A stretch of DNA of 64,000 nucleotides from Nereocystis luetkeana (Eukaryota > Sar > Phaeophyceae > Laminariales > Laminariaceae), in NCBI GenBank assembly GCA_031213475.1, contig JARUPZ010000018.1:2046001-2110000 (forward strand), given 5' to 3'. Below are positions 1 through 11,952 of this stretch, piece by piece. The notes under the pieces are model-generated. The model had not been told where the DNA came from and did not search any database. It worked only from the letters and a program-made list of their open reading frames with translations. Position numbers and translations under genes: made by a program. The stretch's first letter is position 1. Each line of letters starts with the position of its first letter.

Positions 1-400
1 CGCTGGCCAGGCATATGGTAAAATCAAACAATTGGCCGTTGTTGTGCTGGAAGCGGATGACAAAAAATCTCGATTCGACTCGAACGGCAAACATTTTTTT
101 TTTGTTCAGGTTTGGGAGAAGAGCATAGGTCTGCGGGCAAGCTCTCGCCCCCTAGATCATGGATCCACCTGAAACCTTCGAGGCCGTCATCTACACTCGT
201 TGGCCTTGCCCGACACCAAGCGGGTTGGCCGTGGGCTGAGTCCATGTCGAGATTGAAGGCCTATCGCCCCACGAGCTGATTTTTATCACCGTGTTGACAA
301 TTTACAACGAGATAAAACTAATTCCGCCGCCTGCAGCCGCGTGAAAAAAAAAACTCACACGTTTTCCCTTTATCCCCCCAGCGGCGGCACGAGAATATGC
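1..400. repeat. Dispersed repeat, copy 1 (partner near 25.12-25.48 kb)
   Basis: This stretch aligns by eye with 25120-25480. Shared blocks include a T-run followed by caggtttggga, an 'aagctctcgc..cctaga.catggatccacctga' block, 'gaggccgtcatcta', 'gcgggttggccgtgggctgagtc' and 'gtgttgacaattt', in the same order and spacing. Short frames on both strands run through it but each is broken in one copy or the other, so I treat it as a mobile-element remnant and not a gene. The left boundary is outside the window. No splice-flanked coding segment is visible. Confidence 0.6.
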
Positions 401-735
401 TCAGCTGTTTGTGAAGGTGTTACCTGCTGAGCTACGAGTATAGGGGTAAAAGATCGACCAATTAACCTGCCCAGGGTATTCCTTACAACACTCTCCCCCC
501 CCCCTCTGGACGGTGGGATCTTTTGGGGCGTCGGTACCGCATACGGCCGTACGCTGACCTACCCGCTTCGTTTCAATATCTGGGGAACCAGGGAGATAAA
601 TGTGTTCAGGGACGCACGCGTAAGCACTTCTATAAAAGAAACGTTGGAAGTGAGATTCGAACCCGTGTCCTTCCGACGACGCCAAATATGAAGGTTGTTA
701 CCTGCTGAGCTATAGGGGGGAACGATCGATAATTT
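396..735 (-). repeat. tRNA-derived SINE-like repeat, two heads
   Basis: Read on the minus strand, two tRNA-like heads occur about 260 bp apart (near 405-440 and 645-715). Each has an A-box-like TAGCTCAGcAGGTAAC; the second also has a B-box-like GGTTCGAATCtCACTTCC. The body between them is shared with 29985-30400, including 'ggggcgtcggtaccg', 'acccgcttcgtttcaatat' and 'ctggggaaccagggagata'. The acceptor stem does not pair, so these are not working tRNA genes. The unit fits a pol III-derived SINE family. Confidence 0.6.
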
Positions 736-961
736 ACCCAGCCGCAGTACACTGCATGCAGCACAATTCATTGCAGCGGTGTACCATTGTCGGGCGTTAC
801 CCGCATCGTACACCGCCAATAATTCGAACCGCATGATGGATTGCCCCCCCCTCTATCTACCAAGGCGAGAGCACGTACTGGTATACCTGGTATATGAAAG
901 CCCGTGCGCTGTGTAAAACTACCAGCTGTACCGACCCCCCTGGCGTCGTCCTCGAACGCAG

Positions 962-3900
962 CGCCACGATCATGAGAGCCGTGAACCAGCACCGATGGCA
1001 GCAACGCCAGCAGCAAGCCTTCGGCAGGAGGAGGCTGGTGGTGACACCCAAACGACTACCGCGGCAAGAGTCGGGCCACGCATCGGGGAGCCGGCGGTGG
1101 GGCTTGACAGTCCGCGAGGAGTAGAGCATATCGAGGCCTCGGGCGTGGTGGTGATGCTCACCGATCCTGAACAGATGGCCAACGCCGTCTTCCTCAAGTT
1201 TGAGAAAATTGTGTATTGCCCTATTCAGAAGGTGATGGCGTCTTTTCCTTCGTGTGTGTTTGTGTGTGTGTGTGTGTATTTTTTTTAATCCTCGGATGGA
1301 CGGGTAGAAATAAACCTTAACTTCAAGATGCTCAGTCGCGGCGGTCTCCTGGGACAAGGAGTGCATACAGCCGTGTTTTATGCGCGTGTCGAAGCGGCAC
1401 GGCAATCTGAAATAATCTTAACAGGACAGTAGCGAACCCCATAGCCCGGTACCCCAAATTATGAGTACTGCAGGACTGCAGGAGCAGTACAGAGCGGAGA
1501 CAACTGCCGAAGGCGCTGTGTGGATTGCGAGAAGGAGAGTAAAATGAATGATTGCCTGTCCTTCTCGTAGCGGGAAGAAGTGCCCAATCGTACGTACACG
1601 ATTCGACGCGCCACGAGACCACGAGTGATCCGAATGATGTGACTAAAAAAACTTTGGTGACCGGTCTACTCCCGCTCTGTCCTCTTCCGTAAAAACATGT
1701 GTATACAAGGTGGCTAGCGCGGAATGGAACAGGGTGTTTCGCTGGGTGGATGGAGACCCAGAAGCCTTGGTTGGCGACCCGTGGAAAAAGGGTGCGCTAC
1801 ATCGACTCAAGGATACTAGTCTCGAGCGTGTAAACGACATGCTAAACAGGCGAGATACATCTAACTCACAAGAAGGTGGCCGGCGGCGAGCGGAAAACAG
1901 AGGGTATATAAATAGATATATATATAGTCAGGACGTCCCGCGAACGGGTGCACGTCAGGTCACGATCTACAGTATGACTATCCAGATCCTATCAAAATTT
2001 GCCGTTATGCGTGTGTATGTTGTGCAAGACCTGTGTCGTACAGATCCCACCCGACACAGATGATCTAGATCGTACAGATTGTTTTATATACGTCCGGGGT
2101 CCATCTGCTGAAACGGGCACAATCTGATGGATCCCGTGTGTGGAAAGGGGGTGTCAAGGAATTTACGCTGATGCTTTGCACTACCGTTCCCAGCAACGTA
2201 CATAGCGCTGGCTACGGTTCCGATGTTTTCCTTCTTGCGAACTCGAAACGCGGTCTTATCCGCATCGCGCGTGGGGTTTGGATGCCACTGCATGATGAAG
2301 CACACGACAGCGCGTGCCCTCGGGAGATGTGCCGTGAACCTTTAGATGGTGATGCAGCACGGCGAAAGCGTCTCGCATGAACGGATTCCGCCGGTACATA
2401 CGGCCTCTCTGTACAGTCGTAATTAATAGCCGCCCTAAAAGATCACCATCATTTTCACTATTTCTATTATTGTAGGGCGTCGGAAAAACGGTTTATAGCC
2501 AAAATGTCCCGTAGTGCACCACGCACATAGTTTTTGTCGGACTACAGTGGTCGTGGCTCAGTGTTGGTTGCTGGTGCGTGTCGGGTACTCCATAAGCGCA
2601 GCGGCTCGTGAAGCGGTATGGCGCGAAGTCTATTGTTGGAGCCTAACCTGCATATCGTTTGTTGTGCTGATACCGTTGTTCCCATCTAACGGTAAGGAAG
2701 GTTTGGCGAATTGGTCAGAACGAAACTAATGGGCGTCAGGGAAAAGCGATCCATGGTTCAACAACAAAAAAGACAAGAACATCCTTTGGCTGAACGGTCA
2801 AGTCTTGAGCCAAGCAGCAGAAAGTCGGAACACGCGCGGAAACCGAAGAGCTACGTTAGCCAACCGAACGTATTTTACCAGGTACCCTGGTATTGAACAG
2901 TGTGCAAAACCCGCCTTACCAAAGGAAAAAAATAATCTGCTGTAAGGTAGGGCAAAACATGGGAGTGTTTTGCCTACACATTTTATGCCAACGCTTGTCT
3001 GAAAATCCAAGAGAAAGCAGAGAGCTAAAAAGTATGATACCGTTCTTGTGGTTCGCCCGGTCTGTTACTAATAATCTCCATGCTCGGTCTCCATGCTGAT
3101 CTGTCGCTGTTTGGCTCTCTCTGCTTCTGACTCTTAGCCCCTCATGGCTGAAGTTTGCCGTCGTGCGTGAGCCGGCGCACCGACTCTTGTCGTGCTTCCT
3201 TCAAAAGTGCGCAGCGTGGAACATGAAGAACGAGTACGAGTGAGTGTGCTCCGGCGGGGGCAACGACTTCAAAACGCAGACATTCGGGGGTCCTTTCAGA
3301 ATGTTGCGATCATTTTGTTTTCAACCGTCTCCCTTCTTCTGAGGTCGACCACGATGGTTACTTGAGACACCCCTTCGGTGTAAAGTGTAGTGGTTGATCC
3401 CGTCGTACCCATTGTTGCTGCGCCGGTATGTATGATTTTGCCACGGCTGTGGTCAGGTGTCTCCGCCGTCTGTATCCAAGATACTTGAACAGATTGCCCC
3501 AAAAACTAAACACCGAGAAGAAAAGCGTAGAGGCGGGTGAATGAAGGTAAACGGTAGTGCTGACTGCTGTGCTGCTGTACCAGGTTTCGCCTAACCAAGA
3601 ACACCCTTTTTCAGTGTAGGCGATGGGATCCACTCTGCGGCCACAGACTGTTTAAGCTCACCGATTGCATGTACTGCGCAATACCGCCCAAGAGGATTAT
3701 GATATATGTATATGTATCAATACCCACATCTCCATCCTCCCTTTCCCGCTCCTACTCAATGCTCCCACTTTTTTTTCACAGGAACTGCCCATACTTGACT
3801 ATTTGGCCGAGCCTTTTTGACCATGGGCAGCGGTGAGCAACGTGGGGGAGCTCATTGCAGACAAAAAGCGCCGGGTATAGGGAACGTACGCAAGCCCCCA

Positions 3901-5965
3901 CGTGGGGAAGTCGTGTAGGCTCTCGCACGGCACAGGACCGCATATATATCAGATATCGCGGGGACAGAACCAACTGCTACGGTATTGCGTGTTCAGCCGC
4001 ACGAAAAGTCCGAGGTGAAACGTTTCGTCTTCTGTGTAGCTTGTTTGTACCAGTATATTACGACTTCTGTTGTTGCTGCTGTGTGCTATACACAGTTGAT
4101 TTCTTACGCTGCACTTTGCATTTTGCTTTGGTCTCCATCGTGCCGATGGCATCCCAAAAAGTACCCGCATAATTGTGTAACGTTGTGGTGCCCTCTTCAT
4201 ATGGATGCGCGCATCGACCGAACCAGCCGGGTTAGCCCTTTTACTACACTGCAAAAAAAACCCGGCTTCGTGCACTAATTCCAAGTAGTTTGTCCCAAAA
4301 ATGTGGGTACAGCCTCGCCTCCCTCGCTCGCCCTGCGCGACCCAAACCTTTTTGTACTCTTGCTCATGATACTATGGATACCTCTGGGTATGTACGCCTC
4401 TGCTCTGTCGTCGTTTCGCAGGAAGCACGACGATAAAACGTTCGCAGTGATAGCGAAGGCGTTCGACGAACGCGGCCGAAGGGGCATGTTTTCTTCATAC
4501 GTTGCAGAAATCGCGCGGAGGGTAAAACAGCATCCCTGCGCACAGAACGGGTGAGAACACGTATATAGGCGGGGTTCATGAAATCGCTAGGGGGGCGGTG
4601 TAACCAAGGCACGGCAGAACATGTATGTAGTAAAGTAAGTTCGTCTCTTTGGCAGTTCTGAATCTTGCCATTCAGCCGAGCTCGTCTTGTCACCGGGTCA
4701 CTTTTTTTTTCATTCGAAGCTCGGGGAGGGGTAGACCCTATGACTTAGAAATCGGCGCACGCTTTGGTCATCCTTACCGCGTCGTATAACTCGTGGCGGG
4801 CCCAACCCTTAGCGGTGCCGCACGCGGCACCCAGTCTCCGGCGGGGTAGAATCTAGGGTAGGGACTGGTCCTAGTATGGAGACTCCCCCCCCCTGCCGGC
4901 CGCTCGATGGGCAGACCAACTCCTGCAACGTTTGCGCCGCTTCAAAAAACCTCCCTGTCGCTGCCACTCACTGCTGTCCTTGCTTTCGCCTCATCGATGC
5001 GGCAACCGAAAAATCCCGACACGCTTTGTTCGTAAGGCATTGGGCGCCGCAGTATTGCCACTGCTCGTTGGACATCACGGCTCCCGCCTTTCACATTGTT
5101 GGCTTCCGAAACATGTCTGAGGCTGGTGCGTCGCTCATTGTCCCGGCCGTGTCTTCCCCACGGCACCGAGTGGAGGTCTCGGAGTTCCTCAAGAGTCGGA
5201 TGGAAGCCGACCACGACACTGGATCCAAGCAGACCGGCTCGGGCGCATTGTTCGATGAGGTGGGGCCGTGTGTCGCAATGATAGTGGTGGGCACATATAC
5301 GTTGGTAGTAGAGGTTGGGGCAGTGCGTTTTCTACCGTAGCTTGAATGCAATAGGGCGAGGGACGCGAAGGGCCTTTTTTTTCGTTTCTAGTTTTGTCCA
5401 AGGACTGCATGACGCATGGCGCTGGTATTAATAGTAGTGTTCTTGGTAATCGTTCGCGCTTACAATATGCACCCTTGACGGCACGTTTTCGAACGAATAC
5501 CATAGGTCCGTCCGGGATGTTGTTCGGTATTTGGGGCCGTTTCGTGATATCAAACGCCCCGTCAACAGCGTGGACAAGGAACGAATGGAAGAGCGAACAG
5601 AGTCAGCTTTGCTGGCGAACCAAAACACGCACTTTTCTGCTGATTCTCCGCTATTGCAAGGACCAAAAAAAAAAACTGAAGATGCGGTAAATGGGATGGG
5701 AGATTGAGAGCACTCATAAATATATACCTGGTACATATATATACTATACTATTCTATATATATATGTATATATGTCGCCCATAAAACACGCTTTTCTTGG
5801 CGGTATGAAACAAACTGACATATACGTGGAACCTGTGGGCTGAGCTCGCCGTCTCGACACGCCCGATAAACCCACCCCCTGCAGTATTACACGGACGACA
5901 TGCTTGCCCAAGTGCGCGACGCCTTCGCGAAAGACTACGCGCTGTTCTCCCAATTTTGGGGGTAA
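962..5965 (+). CDS. Sulfotransferase (Sulfotransfer_2-like), copy 1, six visible exons
   Basis: Probable Golgi-type sulfotransferase that moves sulfate from PAPS to a carbohydrate acceptor; the acceptor cannot be told. Exons: 962-1231, 1710-1849, 3138-3239, 4422-4550, 5037-5259, 5885-5965 (stop TAA), together 314 codons. The exon 1231/1710 junction joins KIVYCPIQK to VASAEWNRVFRW, the 5'-PAPS-binding loop. Exon 3138 carries LKFAVVREPAHRLLSCFLQK, the 3'-phosphate loop. HWAPQYCHCSLDITAPAF follows at 5037. Intron phases are 0,2,2,2,0 and match copy 2; the last four exons equal copy 2 in length (102, 129, 223, 81 nt). Oddities: the PAPS loop reads VASAEW where the family and copy 2 have VACT(E/S)W, and the intron after 1849 begins GC (GCGAGA). 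No membrane-anchor exon was found upstream, so the gene may begin outside the window. The 962 start is a chosen acceptor (pyrimidine tract, then CAG), not a start codon; ATG 995 is in frame. Confidence 0.8.
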
Positions 5966-6235
5966 CTCCCGTCTGGGAGATAGGGGAGAGTACCAATTTT
6001 CACCAACACCACCGACGGCCAGAAAGCAAGAAGCGCGTGCTGTGAAGTGGTAGGGGGCAGTGCTTCCAGGGGATGCATGCTTTTGGCGAATGATACGGTA
6101 CGGTGGTAGGTCCTGGTAGCAGTGTAGCAGAATATGTCGAGCACCAAGACACTACCGTGTACCACCAGGTAAAACGCAAAATAGCAAACCCCCCTGGAAC
6201 GACTTTTCGAACCGGTTTTCTCCACACCCAGGGGA
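5966..6235. other. 3' flank of sulfotransferase copy 1
   Basis: This is the region between the copy 1 stop codon and the first poly-G-tailed repeat. It presumably holds the 3' UTR. I see no coding exon and no polyadenylation signal I would defend. Confidence 0.4.
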
Positions 6236-6718
6236 GGGGGGTGTACTCGATAGGAGAGATGTACTCGATCTCATGCATTGCCGTAGCCGTATGACCATAG
6301 ACCCTCGCATCTGTACAATGCCGGGACGGAGCATGTCGGGTTTTCACCGACCAGGCAGACATTGCTTGCACCAAGCGCGAAGCGCCGTGAGGTGTCCGGC
6401 GATTCGAATGAAGGGTGAGCTGCATCCTACTCAGAACCGCTTGTGAGGCGGACTTGCATATGGATGACAGCTTCAATGAGTTGATTTAATTTCCGGTGTA
6501 GGCAATTCCAGAGACAGCAATGGGAGTACTATGTAACTGCCTCTTGGGTGCCTTACCTTGAACGCTACGTGGTACGAGCATTCCCACTTGCGCGGAGTAA
6601 AGGTTGTTCACCTCGCACAAACGATCGAACTCGACAACCAGCTGTGGGCGACCGCCAAAAAAACAAACAAACAAAAAACGGTACCCTGCTGGGAGGGGGG
6701 GGGGGCACTATCAGAACG
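6236..6718 (+). repeat. Poly-G-tailed dispersed repeat, full-length-like copy
   Basis: This member of a family of roughly 500 bp starts with a G-run and 'gtgtactcgatagg', then has 'ccgtatgaccatagaccctc', 'gtcgggttttcaccgaccag' and 'gcgcgaagcgccgtgaggtg'. It ends with 'gacaaccagctgtgggcgac' and a second G-run at about 6694-6706. Other copies are at 40.8, 41.3, 44.8, 45.7, 52.2, 57.6, 59.2 and 59.5 kb. Short open frames inside it are not conserved between copies. Confidence 0.75.
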
Positions 6719-6719
6719 G

Positions 6720-9110
6720 GGGCACACGCTACCGGAAGGGTGGCTTTGGAAAGATGCGCGCCCAGAGCTTTCCCATGAACGCATCGCTCGGCATTTGACC
6801 CTCCCCGTTGTCGAGAAAATCAACTAAAAAAATAAGCCCGGGGAGGCGTGTTTGTCTTGTGTGTTGTACGGTATGCCTGCCAAGAGGTGCAGCACCATAT
6901 AAGTAGTAGGTACGTACGACGTATAAGTCTGTCTTCCCTTCGGGCTCCAGCCAAGAGGAAGAAACAAAATACGTAAAAAAAGCGAAAGCGGAAGCGGGTT
7001 TAGCAAGGGGGGGGAAATAGAACGTTCTTGCTGAGATCGGAGACGATATGGCAGTGAGGCAGACCCAGCGCTTAATATGTGGTGTGTCCTGAAACTCATT
7101 GTCGCTGAGGTACACTAGGTGTTAAATTTTGTAGTGATCTCTCGAATGAAGTTATTTGTAACCAGGTGCTTTAAACGCTTTGGATGGCAAGGCCTGCAGC
7201 ACTATTTTTATTACGATCCCGGTCTCTGTTGAAGACCCAACCAACCCTATGCGTGTACGAAGTATACCACCTTGGGTCGGGCCGAACCCCAAACACCGGA
7301 TTCGTCTGGCGAGCTCCATGCACGTCTGTCGTCAGGCTCCGAAGGGAGCCGGATCCGACCTGGTTAAGTTTTCTCTCGCAGGGGCTTGGAAGCCCTGCGT
7401 TAACCCCGTTAGTAATGCGCCACGGTTTTGGGGACGACCTGCTAAGAGTTACTGCAGTGCGGGTTCATTCCGCACCCACGGCTTCGAGTTCCGAAGAATG
7501 AAGGGCGAGAATTAGAGACAAGAAGAGCTACGAGACGGAACGTAAGCGGATGGGAACAAGTATAGGGAGCTCCTATGTTGTTTATTTAGTGTCTTGGGAG
7601 TTGCGTTTGGCGTGCACCAGGTACACTCGACTACTGTCGCAGTGCTGTACAGCACAGTAGTACGCTACATGTGCCGCGGGAATCCGCGCGAATGAATAGG
7701 GAAGTGTCGCCCATTTGGTTCGGAGATGATTGGTTCACCTACCAGGTGTATAAGAACGGGCGATGCGATAGCCATATTGGTATAAGAGCGGGGTAATCCA
7801 AGCACAGTGTACTTGCCTGTGGTGTACGTCGGGTCGTTCTATGCTGTTAGTGTAGTGTGTTGCGTCGGATTGTCGTTGCGAGTTGTTGTTTTGTTTTGTT
7901 GTTCCGTGCTAATTGTAACTGCTGTGTTCGTTTTTTTTTCTCCGCTTGACAGTCCGTGGTCGCAAAAGACACGCTAGCGTTCTGGGAGGACAACGAAAAG
8001 TAAAAACTGTACCAGTACTTGTTATAACACAAGGTACTTTATACTGGTAGTTGCCTTCGACCCATTGCTCGTTCGCAAGACCCCGTTTCAAGGGAGAAAC
8101 CCAACGAACGGTATACATCGTCTACCGCGTACCAGGCATGACAGCGTATGTACCGCACGCTCCGTGATGATATTTTGGGTTTTGTAATTTTATCACCGGG
8201 GGTGGTATACCGTGGGGGGGGGGCGTGATATCTACCGTCACCCCGGTGATAAAGTGGGTGGACGCTTGCACCACCGGTACGGCTCTGTACCTCCTCCACC
8301 ATCATGGTGAGGCGCACCACGATACAGGTATCGTATTTTGGGGGAAGAACTTTCCGAGCCACCACGGCGTCCTTACCGGGTGCCAGTTGAAGGATGAGTA
8401 TGAAACTTGTGGTCTACATTGTTGGGCATAAAGTGTACGTACACGTGCGAGATGCGTGTAGCATCAGTCGGTCCCAAGTGTTTGTCCCCGTTGAATTTCG
8501 CTTATACCTCGGGGTGGGTGTAAGATCCTCTGAAAAATTAGGGTGAACCTCTATCGTAGAATGCCGCTGGTACTGGGCTCCATTTGGGAAGCTTTGGTAC
8601 CGGTGCTCTTGCACACCTAGTTTGCTGCTGATGCTGTGCTGTACCGGTACCGGCTAGATTTTGTTGACCGCGGGACGCTTTCACCCGCGACGATAACTTG
8701 GGGGTGTCATACGAGTATGGATTATAAGTCATTGCCTCAGGGGGTGTGGTACACACCGCCACCCGGGTGATAACTCGGGTGGTCGTTAAGGATTTTGGAA
8801 TAATGGCCAATCGGGTGGTACACACTCATATGCGGTAAGGTGGCGAACTTGCAGGATGACCGGGGCGTTACGTGATCGACCGAACGGGCGCCCTTTACTT
8901 TTCCTGCCAAATGGCGAGCATAAGTGCGTAGAGCAAACCGAGTAATTCAGTTTCAGGTGCTCAGGGCGCTTTAATGACTGCCAGCAGACGACCCAAACAC
9001 TAGCCGTTCGAGTTTCGCGGTATGTCGTGTGTTGCAAATGGATGCCTTGAAGAGAGCACGCCATGCGACAATTACTACGCTCTTTCGCCTTGTTCGTGTT
9101 TATCGTACTT
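6720..9110. other. No gene recognised
   Basis: Open frames here overlap on both strands and have no convincing splice context. One frame at 7180-7515 (+) is fairly long but matches nothing I know. A short inverted repeat sits near 8187-8253 (tttatcaccgggg / ccccggtgataaa), and a related ACCCGGGTGATAA sequence is at about 8760. TA-rich sequence lies just upstream, at 5720-5775. Confidence 0.4.
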
Positions 9111-9111
9111 C

Positions 9112-10028
9112 GATTTATATAGATGCACAAGGAAAGACACAGGTCGCTTTTCATCGTCCCTCTCCCGTGCCTGGCGAACTTCCGAACGTCTGACATGCTG
9201 CAGGCGTTACCCCGCAACACACATCGGCACTTATCAAATTGTCTTACTGGATGGTGTGGTATCTACGGGTAGACACATTCGACGAAATGAGCCTCACGCT
9301 GTCCACCAAGATATTGACGCCACCCACCAACCTTCGCCCTCTCGCAACGAGCCTCCGCACGTGCCATACTTCAGTCTGTTGAACAGAACCTCGAGGCTCA
9401 AGCCTTAGTTTCGCTACTGTTGCTGCTTTACAGCGTGGAGGGTCCCGCTCTTGCTTGTGCCGTACTACAACTGACGTTCCCTCACCAGTCAGGGCCCAAA
9501 TGACTTATTTCGCTGCTGATAATATCGCCACTCATACCGTAGTTCTTCAAGCCGAGATCAACTATGCATCGAGCTACAGAAAGCGTTGCGTATAACGAGA
9601 CACCTCACCCCGGAATCGGAGAATTCCGAAGTGCCAAATCAACTCTATCCCAACTACTCTCCCGGTGGCAGCAGGGTCAGTGCAGTGCACACGACTACCG
9701 TAGGCACCAATGGTGCAAGCACAACCGGGCTGCCGCTCCCTCCCCCCACTTCCTCCCTCCCTCCGCCCCCCCCCCTTGCTCCCTTTCCAGCAACATGTCC
9801 TTCGAACAAGGGGGCCAGAACTTGTGCCTCCATCTTTAGACGTCTACCCTCCCGCCTCGACCCTCGACGCGAAACAACAAAAGTGCGAGAACCATGAGCC
9901 CATACGCCCACGTCCTCCTTCCCCTCAGCCCCAGTAAGAGCACAAAATATCCCTTACCCCGAGTCGATCACCGCCGTGCCATCTTCCAAGAGCTCAAGAG
10001 CAGTGCCTCGAATAGCGCTGCCTATTGC
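9112..10028 (-). repeat. Tandem unit A of a duplicated coding-like segment
   Basis: About 917 bp that repeats almost collinearly at 10029-10960. On the minus strand both units hold a short exon-like stretch ending SSEISHLGPDW or SREISHLGPDW. In this unit it is followed by a GTGAGG donor (near 9522-9527) and preceded by a pyrimidine-rich TAG acceptor (near 9568). A second conserved minus-strand stretch contains GGVNILVDSVRLISSN. I do not recognise the protein. Conservation of the reading frame between the units suggests exons that were duplicated recently. Confidence 0.5.
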
Positions 10029-10960
10029 TTATTGTAGGTGCACAAGGAAAGACACACGCCGCCCTTCATCGTCTCTCTCCCGTGTCTGGCGAACCTCCGA
10101 GCGTCTGACATGCTGCAGGCGTTACCCCGCAACACACATCGGCACTTATCAAATTGTCTTGGTGGATGGCGTGGTATCTGCGGGCAGACATATTCGACGA
10201 AATGAGCCTCACGCTGTCCACCAAGATATTGACACCACCCACCAACCTTCGCCCTCTCGCAGCGACCCTCCGCACGTGCCATACTTCAGTCCGTTCAACA
10301 GAACCTCGAGGCTCATGCCTCAGTTCCGCTACTGGTGCTGCATTACAGCGTGGAGGGTCCCGCTCTTGCTTGTGCCGTACTACAACTGTGACGTTCCCCC
10401 ACCAGTCAGGGCCCAAATGACTTATTTCCCTGCTAATAATATCGTCACTCATACCGTAGTTCTTCAAGCCGAAATCAATTATGCATCGAGCTACAGAAAG
10501 CGTTGCGTATAACAAGACACCTCACCCTGGAATCGGAAAATTCCAAAGCGCCAAATGAACTCCATCACAACCTCTCTCCCGGTCGCAGCAGGGCCAGTGC
10601 AGTGCGCACGACTACCGTAGGCATCAATAATGCAAGCACAACCTGGTTGCCGCTCCTCCTCCCTCCCTCCCTCCCCCCCCCCCCACTCCCTCCTTCCCCC
10701 GTCGCTTCCTTCCTTTCCAGTAACAGGTCCTTCGAACAAGGGGGTCGGTACTCGTGCCTCCCCCCCTTACTCCGACCCTCACGCCTCGACCCTTGACGCA
10801 AAAACAAAAAAAGCAAGAGCATCGCAGAACCATATACCCACGCCCTCCTTTCGCTCAACCGAAGAAGGAATCCCACAATACCGCGTTCCCGGAGGAGATC
10901 ACCGCCGTGCCGTCCTTCAAGAGTTCAAGAGAAGCGCCTCGGATAGCACTGCCTCTCTCG
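10029..10960 (-). repeat. Tandem unit B of the same duplicated segment
   Basis: Partner of 9112-10028. The minus-strand frame is open from about 10515 to 10066 and contains IIDFGLKNYGMSDDIISREI. The donor seen in unit A has become GTGGGG here, so splicing may differ. C-runs and a pyrimidine-rich tract (10655-10720) separate the two conserved stretches. The product is unknown. Confidence 0.5.
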
Positions 10961-11409
10961 TCCCACGGGAGAAACCTCCGAAGGCTTCCCTCTGGCGCGG
11001 GGCTTCTTCCCAGGGTGCACAGCATACTACGCCCCACCCTCCACCGCCCGTTCTTAACAGAAAGTTCTGTTGGGGCCTCCTCTTCACGCATCAACCGCTG
11101 CCAAAACGCCTCCACCGCACAGCCCAACCCACCGTTGGCGAAGCCACCGAAGGAATCCGTCGACCGGTGTGCCCACAACGGTTCCTGGGTGGGGTCAGGG
11201 CGGTAGCCGGGGCTCAGGAGGATGTCTCCGATTTCCGTAACCTCCAGCGTGACGGGGCTGTTGTGAGCTCTGGCCAAGAACATCCCGGGTACGAGGGGCC
11301 GGTCCTTAGGTCCGAGCTTCCAGCCACGGTAGCGTGAATCAAAGGATCCCTCGAACTGGTTGAATGTGAGTTCATTCGGGTCGCGAAAATAGTGCAGTGG
11401 AAATAACAC
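10855..11409 (-). CDS. Unrecognised ORF or exon, minus strand
   Basis: A 184-codon minus-strand frame, long for this window, ending at a stop at 10855. It contains RYRGWKLGPKDRPLVPGMFL and EIGDILLSPGYRPDPTQEP. It begins with GTG rather than ATG, so it is more likely an exon than a complete gene. The C-terminal part (RGSAIRGASLELLKDGTAV) is repeated at the end of unit A (about 9965-10020), which links it to the tandem duplication. An overlapping frame (11214-11519) looks less protein-like. No family was recognised. Confidence 0.4.
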   Translation of the reverse strand: MLFPLHYFRDPNELTFNQFEGSFDSRYRGWKLGPKDRPLVPGMFLARAHNSPVTLEVTEIGDILLSPGYRPDPTQEPLWAHRSTDSFGGFANGGLGCAVEAFWQRLMREEEAPTELSVKNGRWRVGRSMLCTLGRSPAPEGSLRRFLPWDERGSAIRGASLELLKDGTAVISSGNAVLWDSFFG

Positions 11410-11617
11410 GGAGCAAGAGGAACGGTCGTTAGATGTTGTTGATATATGGACAGGGCCCCCCCCAACATGTCGGGCTTGAGTACGACATCGGCGGACGAGT
11501 CCTCGCGTGAAAAATGCAAGAACTATTCAAGCGCTACTGTACTTCGGACACAATATAACTAGGAGGTGGTCTTCTAGGTAAAGTGACATGGTGTCGGAAT
11601 GTTTTTGCGGGCACCCC

Positions 11618-11700
11618 TGGCCACAAGGTTTTGATGGTACGGACATCAAGGGCCACAAGGTTTTGATGGTACGGACATCAAGGGCCACAAGGTTCAAGAT
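11618..11700. repeat. 31-bp tandem repeat, about 2.5 copies
   Basis: Two full and one partial copy of a unit containing 'ggccacaaggttttgatggt' then 'acggacatcaag'. The copies are identical where complete, which implies recent expansion. Confidence 0.85.
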
Positions 11701-11952
11701 TTTGTTTTTGAAAGGCAAACGATCTCTACTACCGTCGCTGCTACTTTATAGTGTGTAGCAGAGAGCAGACGATTGCTACTAGAGTCACTTGCTGCTTCAG
11801 TGGATTGTGGTATCCTATGTGGTTGGTGTACACAGCAACGACCATCAGCAACAAAGCACGATTGGCAATATCGTTGAGTCAAGTTTTTAATTTCGGTATG
11901 CTAGAAGCATCGGTTGTCCTACTGTGGATTCCGCACCACATGTCATGTTCGT

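Noticed and set aside
1253..1278. GT microsatellite after the first visible exon of sulfotransferase copy 1
   Set aside because: Real but ordinary simple sequence; no evidence of function.
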